64,000 bases of DNA, from positions 106,094,949-106,158,948 of the forward strand of contig OX457060.1 of the NCBI GenBank assembly GCA_949752795.1, in the 5' to 3' direction. This stretch comes from Hyperoodon ampullatus. Taxonomy: Eukaryota; Chordata; Mammalia; Artiodactyla; Ziphiidae. Shown here piece after piece: positions 47,369-60,109 of this stretch. Below the pieces are notes generated by a model. It was not told the origin of the DNA and searched no databases. It was given only the letters and a program-made list of their open reading frames with translations. Numbering within the stretch: position 1 is the first letter of the stretch; each line of letters opens with the position of its first letter. Made by a program: the position numbers and the translations under genes.

Positions 47369-49436
47369 CTTTTATTAAGATATGTTACATAAAATAAATT
47401 GCACATATTTAAAGTGTACAAAGTGATAAGTTTTGACATAGATATTATACCCATGAAACTCAGTCAAGGTGATGATTTCATCCCTAACTTCTAAATGTTT
47501 CCTTCTGGCCCTTGGTAATTTCTCCCTTATCCTCCTCTTCACTCCCTTCCCAGGCAACAACGGATCTGCTTTCTATCACTATAATTCACTTCCATTTCCT
47601 AGAAATTAATAATGTTTTGTCTGGCTTTTTTACTCAGTGTAATTATTTTAAGATGCATCATCCACATTTTAGTGTGTATGAATAGTTCATTCATTATATT
47701 GCTGAGTAGCATTCTCCTGTATGACTATACTACAATTTGTTATCCTTTGCTTATTCAAATGTTGACAGACATTTGGATTGTTTCCAGTTTTTGGCTATCA
47801 AAAGTAAAGCTTCCATGAACACTCCTGTAAAAGTCTTTGAATGGCCATATGATGTTTTCATTTCTCTTCTAGGATAAATACTTGGAAGTGGAGTGGCTGA
47901 ATCATAAGTTAGGTGTATTTTTTTACCTTTTAAAGAAATTGCCATATTGTTTTCAAAGTGGGTGTACCATTTTATGTTCCTAACATCAGTGTATGAAATT
48001 TCCTGTTGCTCCACATCCTCATAAACAATTAATATACCAGCCTTCCTAATAGATTTATAGTGATATTTCAATGTAGTTTAATTTTACATTTATTTAATTG
48101 ATGTAAGTCTAGTCAGTTTACCTATATCTTCGTTGAGTTTTGTTAATTTTTGTTTTTCAAGGAATTTGTCTGTTTCATCTAAGATGTCAAATTTATTGAT
48201 ATAAAGTTATTCATAACATTTCCTTTATCTCTTTAATCTTTGTGGATTCTGGAGTAATGACAAGTCTCCCATTTCTGGTATTGCTATTCATGTCCTCTCT
48301 TTTTTTCCTAACAAGTCTGGTGAGTATTTTATCCATTTTATTAAACTTCTCAAAGACCCAGAGTTTGGGATCATTTATTTCTCTATTGTTTTTCTGTTTA
48401 CTATTTCATTGATTTTTGCTTTAGTCTTTATTATTTCTATTCTTCTGCTTATTTTAAGTTTTACTTGCTCTTCGTTTTCTAGTTTCCTAAAGTGGTTGTT
48501 GAGGTCATTGATATGTGACCTTTCTTTTTTTCTTATATATAATTAAACTGCGGTAAATTCCCCCAAGTACTGCTTTCATGGCATTTCACATATGTTGTGT
48601 TTTCATTTTCATTCAGTTCAACATACTTTCTAATTCAGCTTTTGATTTTTTATCTACTCATGGTTTATTTATAAGTGTATTATTTAGTTTTCAAATATTT
48701 GGGAATTTTCCAGAGATATTTGTGTTATCAACTTAAATTTAATTCCATTTAATTTAAATTTAACGTAGGATAACATTCTTTGCATATTTTGAATCTCTTT
48801 AAATTTTTAAGACTAATTTATGGCTCAGAATATGGCCTATGTTGTTAAATGTTCCATATACACTTGAAAAAAATGTATATTCTGCTATAGTTGAATGTCA
48901 TATTCTATAGACATCATTAGGTTAAGTTTATTGTGAATATTGTTCAAGTCTCCTATAATATATTTGATTTTCTGTCTACTTGTCAATTCAATTATTGAGA
49001 AATGGTTACTCACATCTCTGAACACAGTTATGGCTTTATCTATTTTTCCTTGAAATTTTATCAGTGTTTGCTTCATGTATTTTGAAGCATTATTATTAGG
49101 CACATAAATATTTAGAAATATTATCTACTATTGATAAATTGACTCCATGACATCCTTAACTCTGGTAATATTTGTTTCTCTGAATTTGCTCTGATATTAT
49201 AAAGCTAATCCAGCTTTTTTTGATTTGTTTTTTGTAAGGATCATATAGTTGGGTGTTATTTTTTTATCCAATCTGATCATCTCTGCCTGTTATTGGGATG
49301 CTTAGACCCCTGAGTGTTTACATTGAATAATTATTGAAATTGTTACATTTATGTCTATCATATTGCTATTTCTCTGACCTGAAGTTTTGTTTCATTTTTC
49401 TGACAGTTTTATATTAATTATATATATAAACATTAC

Positions 49437-49441
<5 letters not shown>

Positions 49442-49474
<33 letters not shown>

Positions 49475-49482
49475 TATATATA
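49442..49482. repeat. (TA)n microsatellite
   Basis: About 41 bases of TA/AT repeat with one interruption (ATAATA), inside the old L1. Confidence 0.93.
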
Positions 49483-50515
49483 ATTTCATTTCATCTCCTT
49501 TGTTGAACTGTTAGCTATATATCTTTGCCCTGTTTTAGAGTTTGCTTTTAGGACTTATAGTATACATAATTAACTCATAGCCTCAAATCTCAAGTGATAC
49601 AGCTATTCATATATGGTCTCTCCCAGGCTTTATGCTCTGGTTGTAATATATTTACTTATCGTGTGTTGCAATCCACATGATACAGTGTCATTATTTTTGT
49701 TTAAACAATTATAGTTTAAAAAGATTCAAATGATAAGAAAAAAATCTTACATATTGACTCATTTAGGTACCATTTCTGGTTTTTTTTGTGTGTGTGTATT
49801 TTTGTGTATATAAGTATCTCCATCTTTTACCATTTTCCCATTGCCTGAAGAACTTCCTTAAATATTTCTTGTAGGGAAGGTCTGCTTTCAGATTTTGTGT
49901 ATCTGGAAAGTATTTATTGAGCTTTTGTCTTAGAAAGACATTTTTATTGAAGAACTCTAGGTTGACAATATTTTTTTATTTCAGTACTTTAAAGATGTTA
50001 CCCTAAAGCCTTCTTGCTTGCATTACTTCTGATGAGAAATCTGCTGTCAACTTTACCTTTTCTTCTCTATATGTAGTATGTCTTTTTTTTCTCTGCGTTT
50101 GTTTTTCTCTGTCATACTGGTTTTCAGCAATTTGATTATGATATGCCTTGCTTTAGTTTTCTTCCAACTTATTTCCTTAGGAGTTTATTGAACTTCTTGG
50201 ATGTGAATTTTTAGTTTAAGCAAATTTGGAAAAATATTGTTCATTTTTCCCTTAAAATGTTTTTCATATCCCAGCCCCCTCCCCAATTTTTTGGAGACTT
50301 CAATTACACTCATAGTAGGCTTCTTTAAGATGTCCTACATATCACTGATGCTCTCTGTTCATTTTCTTTGATTCTATTTTTTCCTCTCTAATTCTTTTTA
50401 GAAAGTTTCTATTGCTATATAATCAAATTCATTATTTTTTTTCCTTCTACAAAGTCTAATCAGCCATTAATCCCGCCCAGTGTATTTTTCACCTCCAACA
50501 TTATAGTTTTGAACA

Positions 50516-50615
50516 CTAGATTATATATATTCTAGGTTATACACCTGTATATTCTATATTCTATACTTTAGATTTTATATTCAATATTCTACGTTCTATA
50601 TTCCTTATCTCTATT
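50516..50615. repeat. Degenerate TATTC-type simple repeat
   Basis: Repeated TATATTCTA and TTCTATATTC units with variation, within the L1. Confidence 0.6.
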
Positions 50616-50865
50616 TTTCACGACAGATAGTTATTATAACTATTTTAATTTTCTTGTATGCTAATTATAACATCTTTAATTTCTGGGTCAGTTTTGATTG
50701 GCTAGATTTTTTTTTCTCATTATGGATTACATTTTCCTGCATACCTGGTAATTTTTGATTGGTTGCTAGACATTATAAATTTTCCCTTTTGAGTGCTAGA
50801 TATTTTTGTATTTATATGAATATTCTTGAATTATGTGGGAACCCCTCCCCCCAATGGATTTTAAA

Positions 50866-51150
50866 CTGTACTGTCCAATATGGTAGTCACAAATCACAGA
50901 TGCGTAATGAGTACTTGAAATTTGAGTAGTCTGAATTTGAAGTGGCGAGTAAAGTATACAATGTATTTCAAAAATTTATTATAAAAAAGTGATGTGAAAT
51001 ATTTTGTTAATAATTTTTCACTGTATGTTGAAGTGATAATATTTTGGATAACCTAGGTTAATTAAAAACATGGATTTAAATTAATTTTACCTGTTTCTTT
51101 TTTACTTTTTAAAAATATGGCTACTAGAAAATTCAGAAATGCATATATGA
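50866..51150 (+). repeat. Old non-autonomous DNA transposon-like repeat
   Basis: The left end, AACTGTACTGTCCAATATGGTAG, resembles the terminal part of a common mammalian hAT-like medium-reiteration repeat. The rest is diverged. Exact family not certain. Confidence 0.4.
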
Positions 51151-51299
51151 CTCATATTTATGGCTCACATACTATTTCTATTCATGAGCACTTGTTTTTA
51201 GAACTTGAGTTGACGGATGTTTTCTGTAAAGCATCAGACAGTAAATATATTAGGTTTGTGGGCCACATAGAGTCTCTGTCACACTTTTTTTCTTTTACT

Positions 51300-51508
51300 T
51301 TTTTTTTTTTTTTTTCACGGTACACAGGCCTCTCACTGCCGCGGCCTCTCCCGCCGCGGAGCACAGGCTCCGGACGCACAGGCCCAGCGGCCATGGCCCA
51401 CAGGCCCAGCCGCTCCGCGGCACGTGGGATCCTCCCAGACCGGGGCATGAACCCACGCCCCCCGCATCGTCAGGCGGACCCCCAACCACTGCACCAGCAG
51501 GGAAGCCC
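51300..51508 (-). mobile_element. CHR-type SINE, short form, minus strand
   Basis: Poly-T at about 51300-51315, very GC-rich short-form body, head ending CAGCAGGGAAGCCC. Flanked by TCTTTTACT at 51291-51299 and 51509-51517. It keeps more CpGs than most copies here. Confidence 0.93.
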
Positions 51509-51538
51509 TCTTTTACTCTTTAAGCAATATTTTAAATA

Positions 51539-51728
51539 CAGTTGATCCTTGGATAACACAGGGGTTAATTTGAATATAATTTATAGTTGACCCCCTGTAT
51601 CTACGATTTCTCAGCATCTGCAGATTCAACCAACCACAGATCATGTAGTACTGTAATATTTACTGTTGAAAAATATCCATATAAGTGGACACACACAGTT
51701 CAAACCTGCATTGTTCAAGGGTCACATG
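51539..51728. mobile_element. Tigger-like (Tc1/mariner) non-autonomous element
   Basis: 190 bases with imperfect inverted ends, CAGTTGATCCTTGGATAACA on the left and TTGTTCAAGGGTCACATG on the right. A TA dinucleotide lies immediately outside each end (51537-51538 and 51729-51730), the TA target duplication of this superfamily. No transposase. Confidence 0.75.
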
Positions 51729-51974
51729 TACATAAAAACCATTTTAGCTGTGGGTCAGAAACAATAGGCCCCATGGTATAGATGGTTCATGGGCCATAGG
51801 TTTCCAGCCTATGGCTTAGAATATTATATCTCTTCTTTCAAAGTCAGGAAAATTGGAAAATCTAATGAGACAAAAACTAACGAGGTTTCATGTTAATCAA
51901 AACTATATCATTCAGACTTTTTTTTCTGATAAAACTTGAAAGGGGTATTTGAAGCCCATTTACTGAAAGTGATT

Positions 51975-52185
51975 TTAAATTATAATATGTAACAATTAAC
52001 AGCTGTGCTTCTAAGCACTTCACACATACCAGCTCAATCACCATAATGTGGGGAAGTAATATGATTTTTCAGTTGAGAAAATTGAGGCAGAGAAAATCGT
52101 CACTTTCCTAATTCACATAGTGAATGGTGGTCATGGGATTTGAAAACAGGTAATTCCTCTCCAGGGTTCATGCTTCCAACTAATA
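51975..52185 (-). repeat. MIR fragment, minus strand
   Basis: ATTTTTCAGTTGAGAAAATTGAGGC, then TTCACATAGTGAATGGTGG and ATGGGATTTGAAAACAGG, follow a reverse-complement MIR core. Confidence 0.75.
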
Positions 52186-52820
52186 CCATATTCTTTCTGT
52201 GGTAGCTTTGTAATGTGGCAAAGTGGCTAAACCAAATTATATTTCTCAGAATTCCCTTCTGCATGTTTCCATTTAAGTGGGTTACAAGGGAGATTCTTGG
52301 GAAATTTGGAGGACAAAAGAGAAGCAACAGTCATTTTGTAGCTCACACCCGTTGCTGCTGATTTATAGATTCTCTTTGATGGCCTTAATCAGCAGCTGGG
52401 CTTGCAACTGCTCTACCATTCCCTGCAACCTTCTTCAACTTCTCTGACAGATATTTGGCTTTGTGAGAATGGTTCTTAGTTTCTGTAGAATACCCATACT
52501 ACCACTTTTAGGTGAAACAAGAGCTCACGTGTGTTTCTGAACTTCCTCAGGGAGTTCCGCCTCATGTGTGTAGATTCCAGTCTATTCTTAAACTTCCTTG
52601 CTTTACATCCACCTTTCTGTCAGCTCTAGGGACCAGAATCAATATTCCTCTAAATCAAAGAAAAAGTTATTTTTCCAAACTTATCTTGTCATAAGCCAGT
52701 AATATTGCATAGAATGACTGTGATACAATTTATTTAATTATTCTCTAATTGATGGGTTTTCAATATGTTTATTTATTCTTTTTTTTTTTTTTGGTCACCA
52801 CAGAAATGTTTCTAGAAACA
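52186..52820. other. Unassigned DNA
   Basis: No supported gene. Contains a T-rich run at 52780-52792. Confidence 0.35.
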
Positions 52821-52839
52821 GCTTTGTAAATATATTCTT

Positions 52840-53155
52840 TTTTTCAATTATTATTTTTTTTTAAATTTTGGCTGCATTGGGTCTTCATTGCCACGTGTGG
52901 GCTTTCTCTAGTTGTGGCGACCGGGGGCTACTCCTCATTGCGGTGCACAGTCTGCTCATTGCTGTGGCTTCTCTTGTTGTGGAGCATGGCCTCTAGGCGC
53001 ATGGGCTTCAGTTGTTGTGGCATGCGGGCTCGGTAGTTGTAGCGAACGGGTTTAGTTGCTCTGTGGCATGTGGGATCTTCCTGGACCAGGGATCAAACCC
53101 GTGTCCCCTGCATTGGCAGGAGGATTCTTAACTACTGTGCCACCAGGGAAGTCCC
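52840..53155 (-). mobile_element. CHR-type SINE, long form, minus strand (first of a pair)
   Basis: T-rich left end, body with TCTCTAGTTGTGGCGACC and TTCAGTTGTTGTGGCATGC, head ending CACCAGGGAAGTCCC. Flanked by TGTAAATATATTCTT at 52825-52839 and 53156-53170. Confidence 0.94.
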
Positions 53156-53170
53156 TGTAAATATATTCTT

Positions 53171-53375
53171 TTTTTTTTTTTTTGCGGTACGTGGACCTCT
53201 CACTGTCGTGGCCTATCCCATTGCTGGGCACAGGCTCCGGACGCGCAGGCCCAGCGGCCATGGCTCACGGGCCCAGCTGCTCCGCGGCATGCGGGATCCT
53301 CCCGGAACGGGGCACGAACCCGCGTCCCCTGCATCGGCAGGCGGACTCGCAACCACTGCGCCACCAGGGAAGCCC
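53171..53375 (-). mobile_element. CHR-type SINE, short form, minus strand (second of a pair)
   Basis: Poly-T, short-form body and head ending CACCAGGGAAGCCC. Flanked by the same TGTAAATATATTCTT at 53156-53170 and 53376-53390. It therefore inserted into one of the duplications made by the SINE at 52840, giving three copies of the target. Confidence 0.96.
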
Positions 53376-53789
53376 TGTAAATATATTCTTAAGCACTAAT
53401 TTATATTTCTGAGTTGTTGGTCTAAAGGATAATGTGTATTCTCTAAAAAGTTGTATCAATTCAGAATCCCACAAATGAAGTATAAGAAAACAACTTTTGT
53501 CCCACTCATTTGTCAGCATTAAATGTAATTGCACTTTTATTTTTCTAAACTGATAACTGAAATATGATGCACATTTGTTTCTTTAATTTGCATTCCCTGA
53601 ATAATACCTGGGTTGAGCATCTTGCCCTATGTTTATTTTTCGTTGTTTGGGTTCCTGTTTCTTGAGTAGCCCTTTCTCTTTATAGATAAATCATAATATC
53701 AGTTTATTTATTTTCTTTTTAATATGAGTTTTAAAGACAGTGTTCCTAAATACCTAAGTATTTTGTTAATATTTTTCTATTTTTTCCAT

Positions 53790-54045
53790 CGATGAATGAA
53801 TGGGAAAAAAACGTGGTCCATCTACATACAATGGAATACTATTCTTTGGATAATAAAATACCTGGAAGTGGAATTGCCAGATCATGTGGTAGTTCTATTT
53901 CTAATTTTTTGAGGAACTTCCATACTATTTTCCATAATGGCTACACCATTAACATTCCCACTAATAGTATACAGTGGTTCCAATTAGTCCATATTCTTAC
54001 CAACAACTGTTATCTTTTTTTTTTTAATAATGGCCACTATTGAGA
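53790..54045. mobile_element. Rearranged L1 fragment with an inverted junction
   Basis: 53790-53843 is sense L1 from near the ORF2 end (GATGAATGAATGGG ... ATGGAATACTATTC). 53850-54045 is antisense L1 from a slightly more upstream part (ACCTGGAAGTGGAATTGCCA ... AATAATGGCCACTATTGAG). The two halves face opposite ways with only a few bases between. No A tail is present. Confidence 0.8.
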
Positions 54046-55458
54046 AACCTTGTTTTAAGGCAATCTAGGTGAGAAACTTGGAAAGTCTCCATGTCTGTAT
54101 TTTTAGGTCTTTTCTCTAAGGTTTATCTGATTTCCCAGAGAAAAACTTTCTAATGCTCTGTGTGAAAACTAACAGTTTGGCCATCATCTTTCTGAGTGTC
54201 AAGTGGTAGAAGGGGATATGGGGTCCTCAGCATTTAGCATTCAGAATGCATATGTTCACTAATCCCCCTATTTTCAGTATAGAGCCAGATCCTCAACTGT
54301 ATCTAGCATATTCTGCCACAAACACTCTTCATTATATCCTCTTTAATGAATATATTTCTAGAAAACAAGTAGTAGGGGTAAAGGGATTGGTGGGGGAGGG
54401 CTTTATCCATGACTATAAGATGGCAATCTAAATGCAACTCAAACAACTTTCACCCAATCCTCCTGACATTCCTGCTTCCTTGCCACCCTTATAGAGGTAT
54501 CTGGTGCTATAGATTCATGAAACGTTTGAGCATTCTGTGGTGTTAATAGGATTACTTCTCAACTTTGCTTGCTGAATTAAGGCCTAGCTTTCTTGATATT
54601 CTGTATGCATCATCTGTTCTTTCCTTTGTCTTCTGTCGTATACTGTATACTTTGCTGTTCTCCCATGCTTATCGGTTTATGTCTTTAAAATCCCTTTACT
54701 ATAGATTTATTGGATTTTCATGAGGAAGTGACATTATATTGCCATTTAGTGCAAAAATTCAAACTTCAGTTTAAATGCCAGAGTTTTATCTGAGGAAATC
54801 TAGAGAACATTTGTCCCCTCCAATTTACACTGAAAAATGCCTGCCGCATGTTTCAGAGCGTTGACTTTTATCTCCATTTATGTATATATAAAGAGTGCTG
54901 TCTTTTCATTTGATCTAATCCCTGGGCCATCCCTGGTTGCTGCCTCTGTATTTTGCCCATGCTGTGGCCTTAGACAGCATTGTGTTCTACCACCTTGCAG
55001 GGAGAATATCTTCTGACTCGGCTTTGCAGAGCAGAAGAATCCCTCTTTGAGCTAACATATGGCTGATATCACTCTTCCTCTGTAAGTCTTTAAAATATTC
55101 TTCCTGGTCACAGTAGCTTAGGGTGCTCCTAATCAATCATTTCATATTCAATGCAACATGAGCTGTAAAAGCTTAGGATAAATGAATCTAAACGCTCGGA
55201 CTTCAGACATCAGTTTGAGGGAAATTGTGAGATGAAAGTCATATCAGTATCTTTCAAATTATGGAATACAACTGACAACTGAATCTCTCTTTTCATAAGA
55301 ACATCTGTTTTGTATGTGTGTGTATGTGCGTGTATTTAAATTTTTGCCTAATTTGAAAACTTTTCTTTCTACTTATATGAACTTTTGGATAACAATACAA
55401 ATTTGTTCTTTTTTTTAAAAAAATCTTCTTTTGTTGGTCTCATGAGATACCTTGTCTG

Positions 55459-55494
55459 ACACACACACACACAACACACACACACACACACACA
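55459..55494. repeat. (AC)n microsatellite
   Basis: CACACACACACACAACACACACACACACACA type run, interrupted once by AA. Confidence 0.95.
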
Positions 55495-57159
55495 GAGCTT
55501 GTATCATATCATACACATTTATATAAAATCTGCCTATGCTACTGGAAAAGTGTAAGGGAAATTATAGGTAATTATTAAGATCTATCTTTATCAATAATAA
55601 ATTGTGAATGTTGTAGTTTCTGTTATTTAGATTTGTCTTCTGACTCAACTCCAGTTGAGTCCTATAAAGTGCAGAGGAATTGTAACTAAAGTTTCCCCAA
55701 AATTTTGATGCGTAAGCATCAGAGTTTTGAGATCCTCTTAGCAAAGTGGAAAACACAGGTCAGAGAGGAGTTCTCCCAAGACTGAGCACAACATCTCCCT
55801 GCACACAATATCTTCTGTGTCTCTGGTGGTATCTGGTGAGCAGCAGCTGTCCTTGCAGGATTGTGGCACAACTTGCAAGAGTAATGGAAGCACCTAGCAG
55901 GAAACAGCTGTATTGTGTATTAATTGTGAGTCTTTTTGGTCATTTGCAGAATAACTGAGCTCGGGGAGGGAACGTGGGATGACCCATTTTCAAGTTGCTG
56001 AAATTCTAATAGTATTAGGCAGGGGTAAGAACTAGTGAAATTTGAATTATTATTAGAAATGTGCTGTCATTTTTATGAATAGGTTGAGGAAGTCCAGGTA
56101 TGCTAAAGGGGGATATAGTTATTAGTTATCAGTACTTTTTTCTTGGTTGTTTAATAATTCTTTCAATAGGGGAATATTTACATGAAAAGTTATTGTTCTA
56201 TAGGGCTTACAAACATTTTTTTCTTCTGTTAGGAGGAGATCTACTCTTTTACTTAAAATTCACCATTGCTTATGAATATTCATTAGAAGATTCTTTCTAG
56301 AATTATAGCAAGAGGAATAAAATATTGGGGTATGTAATCAAATTGAAAGTTGTTTTCCCAGTAAAAAAAAAGTTTAAGCATGAAATGTTAAAAGATAGTA
56401 ACATAAGAAAAATACCAACTGCTTAAGAGGAAACATAAGGAAATATTTGCAAAAATTTTACAGAGAAAACATTGTTGGTAGAAATTAAAGTCCAACTCCT
56501 TATAGCAGAGAATATGAAAGATGTAAAATCAATGCTCTAAGCTTCTCTTTTGGCCAGAAAGAGAAGAGCCAAATAATCCCAAAGTAAGTAGAAGAAAAAA
56601 ATTAGCAACTAATCCTTCAAAAATTTTCACTGAGCAGCTGCTTTGTGCTGCTATAGTATTTAAATGTTGAGCATATATTTGGATGCGCATAGTATTCATT
56701 TCTTTCCCTCTCCTTCCCAAGCAAATATAGAAGTCATGACACACTGAGGAAATCCTACTCCAAGTTTCTAAGTACTATATCAAAGTCCAGGTACGTTAAG
56801 TTAGAGCAGAAACAGATAATAAAGATGAGAGAAGGTATTGAAGCATGACTTATCTTCTATCCTATATTTATCCTTTTTAACCTGTGTCAACTGCCATGGC
56901 ATTCTTGATATACTTCCTCCAGAATGTAACTCAAAAACATTATCATACTTCTTGTGTGTGTACTAACACAGCTGCTTATGCTAGATCCATATTTGCTTGT
57001 GATCTTCTTTTTGAAATGGCAAATCTTTTAACTTTTATAAAATATAGTGTAATTTAGAAATGAGCAATTTGTAATGATTTATCTACCTAGAGTTCTCTGT
57101 TATCAGAAATTATAAACTCTACATCTGACTAATAATTTGTCTGGGAAACTTTGTAGATA

Positions 57160-57400
57160 TTGCCTAATGCTGTATGACAATGCAAATAAGAGGACTTTGC
57201 AACCTATGTATTAAAGTTTGATTTTTAATAACCAGACACATTGTCCGCTGTCCAACTCAGTTTTTCAGCCTAATAAACATATCCCTTCCCAGCAGTCTCC
57301 AAGCTAATCAGCAGTGAGTGCCAGGACAGAGGTGATTAAACAAGTGTTTTCTCTCTATAAAGGACTGTGAATATTTTATTCATTTTTCATTAAAATATTA
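57160..57400. promoter_or_regulatory. Possible conserved non-coding or enhancer-like element
   Basis: Single-copy-looking, balanced composition in AT-rich surroundings. It contains a perfect POU octamer ATGCAAAT (57180-57187) and several TAAT/ATTA homeobox-type cores (CTAATCAG at about 57304, GATTAA at about 57332). This is only motif content; conservation was not tested. Confidence 0.2.
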
Positions 57401-59744
57401 ACAGTTCATTCTGTATGCTTTGTCTCTAAATTTCCAAAGAAGTATATATATTACTTTTGGGTTAAGGAAAAAACTATCTAAAAAAGAAACAAAATGATGA
57501 AAAATTAGACTGACAAGTTCAAACTCAATTGCTTTGGATAGTTAGGATTCCAGAAATTTTATTTATTTCAGGAATACTTTATCAACAATAAAGAGTGTTA
57601 TTCAAAAGGTTCTAGTTAATTGCTCAAGCTTGAAAGAGAAAGAACATAAGAGGAAGCATGTTCAATCATTATATCACTATAAAATTGCACTTAATTTTAC
57701 TTGGTAAAGAAATACATATTCTTGTTAGTTCATTTAAATGACTATCCATGCCATACTGTTATGTTATTAACATCAACATCTGTGGCCATTGTAAGCCCAC
57801 CAGACAAATGGAGCACTAAATCTTCCTCTCTCTCCATCCTAGAATAGGCAAACAGTGAGAACTACATGTTTGCATAATAGTTATGGCTTTAACATGTGAA
57901 GAATGTCCTATAAAGGCAACAGAATATTAGCATTTAACACCAAGTTTTAGACGCTTTTAGTTTTTTGAGAGATGAATTTGAAGGAGTAGATGCTCTTTGA
58001 AGAAAACTATACTGGAAAGGGAATTGCATATTTTTATTATAGATAGGTGTACTGATAAAAAATTCTAGGGAGGAACCCCATTTTGTGTGGGTGTAGGACA
58101 GAGCATTCTAAGTACATTGCAAACCTCATCGTTGGTGACAGTGATGAACAAATATTCATTTTAAAAAGTGTGGAATGCTTACATAGAATATATTGTTTTT
58201 CAGCCTACTACGTAGCTAAATGATCTATCATAGATACAACATTGGTAGAATCATAAGGTTATAATCAATATCTATTAAACCTTCTAACAAAGGTATGCTA
58301 AAGCCAGGTTTATGTAGCAGACACCAGAGTACACAACAGTGCATCTTACATGTTTACCCTCTCTTCAGTTCAGGCCAGCATATTCTGAAGGCCTTATTGT
58401 TTTAAATGTTTTGACACATCCTAGACAACAACGGTACCATCTCTGGTGAACTCAAATCCTCTCTTGTGAGAGTCAATCCGATTATCTCCAATCAAAACAT
58501 GGGGAAGTAATTCTTTCCTCAAAGACAGAGACAGGAAGTCTCAGATACTTTGGATTGCTTATATTTTGTAAATCTGAGCTACTACAAGGATAGATTTTTA
58601 GCAGCATATAATTTTGCCCATAAGCAAAGTTGACATAACAACCTGATTACAAGTATCTAACTGTGAAACTAAATCAAACTATCTACTTGTCCCAACTATT
58701 TATACTAAATGAAGCTTTTTCTGTCAAGTTTTTGGCCAGTTATCTGTGACCAGTCTGAGTCTATCTCCTTTAAGATCATTCATTAGAACAGTTACCCTGT
58801 TTCTACCCCTATCTGACACTTCCAACCTCTAATCACATCCCCCTAGTTATCTGCCTCAGTTATGGCACCAATTTAATTTTCAATTTGCTGCTCTCTCTGG
58901 ATTTCTCTGCTAAGATAATCCATTAGGGAATGCAGTTTGGCACTTGTTTATTGTTTGTCCCAATCAGCCTGATGTGGCTGGCAGAGGCATTTCATCTGTG
59001 GTGGCAATGTAGATCATTTGGAAAGCTGTTAAGAATCTTAAACAGACTTTTTTTTTTTTTTGGACAGCAAAGCCATACTTCATGGGTAGGGGAGCCTAAT
59101 CAAACTTCCAATACTTGTTAGGTAAGGTCCTGGGAATGTATTTCTGATTTCCAGGTATTAGGTTGATATTTCTGTGCTCATTTAATTCCATTTCTTCTTT
59201 TCTCATGGAACATTACAGGGTTTTTGTTCTGGTAATTTTCAAGTGAAAAAATTAGAGACACTGCACAAATTTTCCTTGAAAAGAACCAGATAATATATAG
59301 AGATAAATGTTGTCTGTGACAATTTTATCTCCATGCAAATACAGTAAAATGAGTTTAATTCATCTTCTCAGTTGTGAGTTCTTAGCTAATGGAGATAATG
59401 GCAATTTGCAGAGCAATGAATTATTTTGGAATAAAAAGAACAGATTTGATGAAATTCCATTTTAAGGATTTATCTACAGTGGACTAAATGTAGAGTGAAA
59501 GGTTTGATAATCACTGACTTTCAAGATTGGGTCAATAACGATATGCTTTGAGCTCTACTTTATAGATGCGTGAATTCTGCGTTCAACAAAGTAAACAAAT
59601 AGTCATCTAGTTTTGTCCTGAGTACCTTCAGCAGAGGGAGAATTGTGAAATATATGCTTTGCATAGAGTATTATTCCTGATATATGTAAAACAATTTCTT
59701 TTAAGTGTAATTTTATCATTAGGCACTATCCTCACAGCTAAAGC

Positions 59745-59904
59745 CATGGTTCTCAAACTTTACCTTGCAGCAGATCACCTGAAAGGCTTGTTAAAGTATA
59801 TGGACCAGCAGTCCTCAGGTGCGGCTGATAATTTGAATTTCCAACAAGTGCCCAAGTTATGCTGATCTTGCTTGCTCTGGACTACACTTTGAGAACTACT
59901 GCTC
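59745..59904 (+). mobile_element. MER5-like hAT element, plus strand
   Basis: Starts GGTTCTCAAACTTTACCTTG and ends CACTTTGAGAACTACT, the inverted ends typical of MER5-type hAT non-autonomous elements, about 160 bases apart. Interior CAGATCACCTGAAAGGCTTG also fits. Confidence 0.75.
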
Positions 59905-60109
59905 TAAAAATAACTTCCATATCTGTACTCTTCTAGCATCTCTTATCTGATTGAATGTGCCCCATAAGCAGGCGATTCTATGATATATCTCTTATATTCT
60001 AAATATCCACTTTTTTGCCTTAATTACACTCTCTACAACTCTCTAGTCCTGTGTTATCCCAATCTCCAACTTTTGAGAATGCTTTATTTCTCAGTTATGT
60101 GGCAAATTC

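Larger units (their letters stand above)
47369..50860 (-). mobile_element. Decayed L1 with internal deletion, minus strand
   Basis: Antisense L1M-type 3' UTR and ORF2 end at 47369-48085, then more upstream ORF2 (48090-49300, including the endonuclease-side segment in the frame 49103-48885), then inter-ORF and ORF1-side sequence to about 50860. A large central part of ORF2 is absent where 48085 meets 48090. Heavily mutated; older than the elements at 23632 and 36236. Confidence 0.8.
51210..51815 (+). mobile_element. Old hAT-like DNA transposon split by two insertions
   Basis: The left part (TTTTCTGTAAAGCATCAGAC...GTGGGCCACATAGAGTCTCTG) and the right part (GTGGGTCAGAAACAATAGGC...CATGGGCCATAGGTTTCCAG) look like the two ends of a hAT-Charlie-type non-autonomous element. 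They are separated by a CHR SINE (51300-51508) and a Tigger-like element (51539-51728). Family label tentative. Confidence 0.55.
54046..59740. other. Mostly single-copy-looking AT-rich DNA
   Basis: About 5.7 kb without a supported gene. An AC microsatellite (55459-55494) and a possible conserved non-coding segment (57160-57400) are listed separately. Other short frames (for example 56100-56300 and 56529-56744) have no recognisable domain. Confidence 0.45.
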
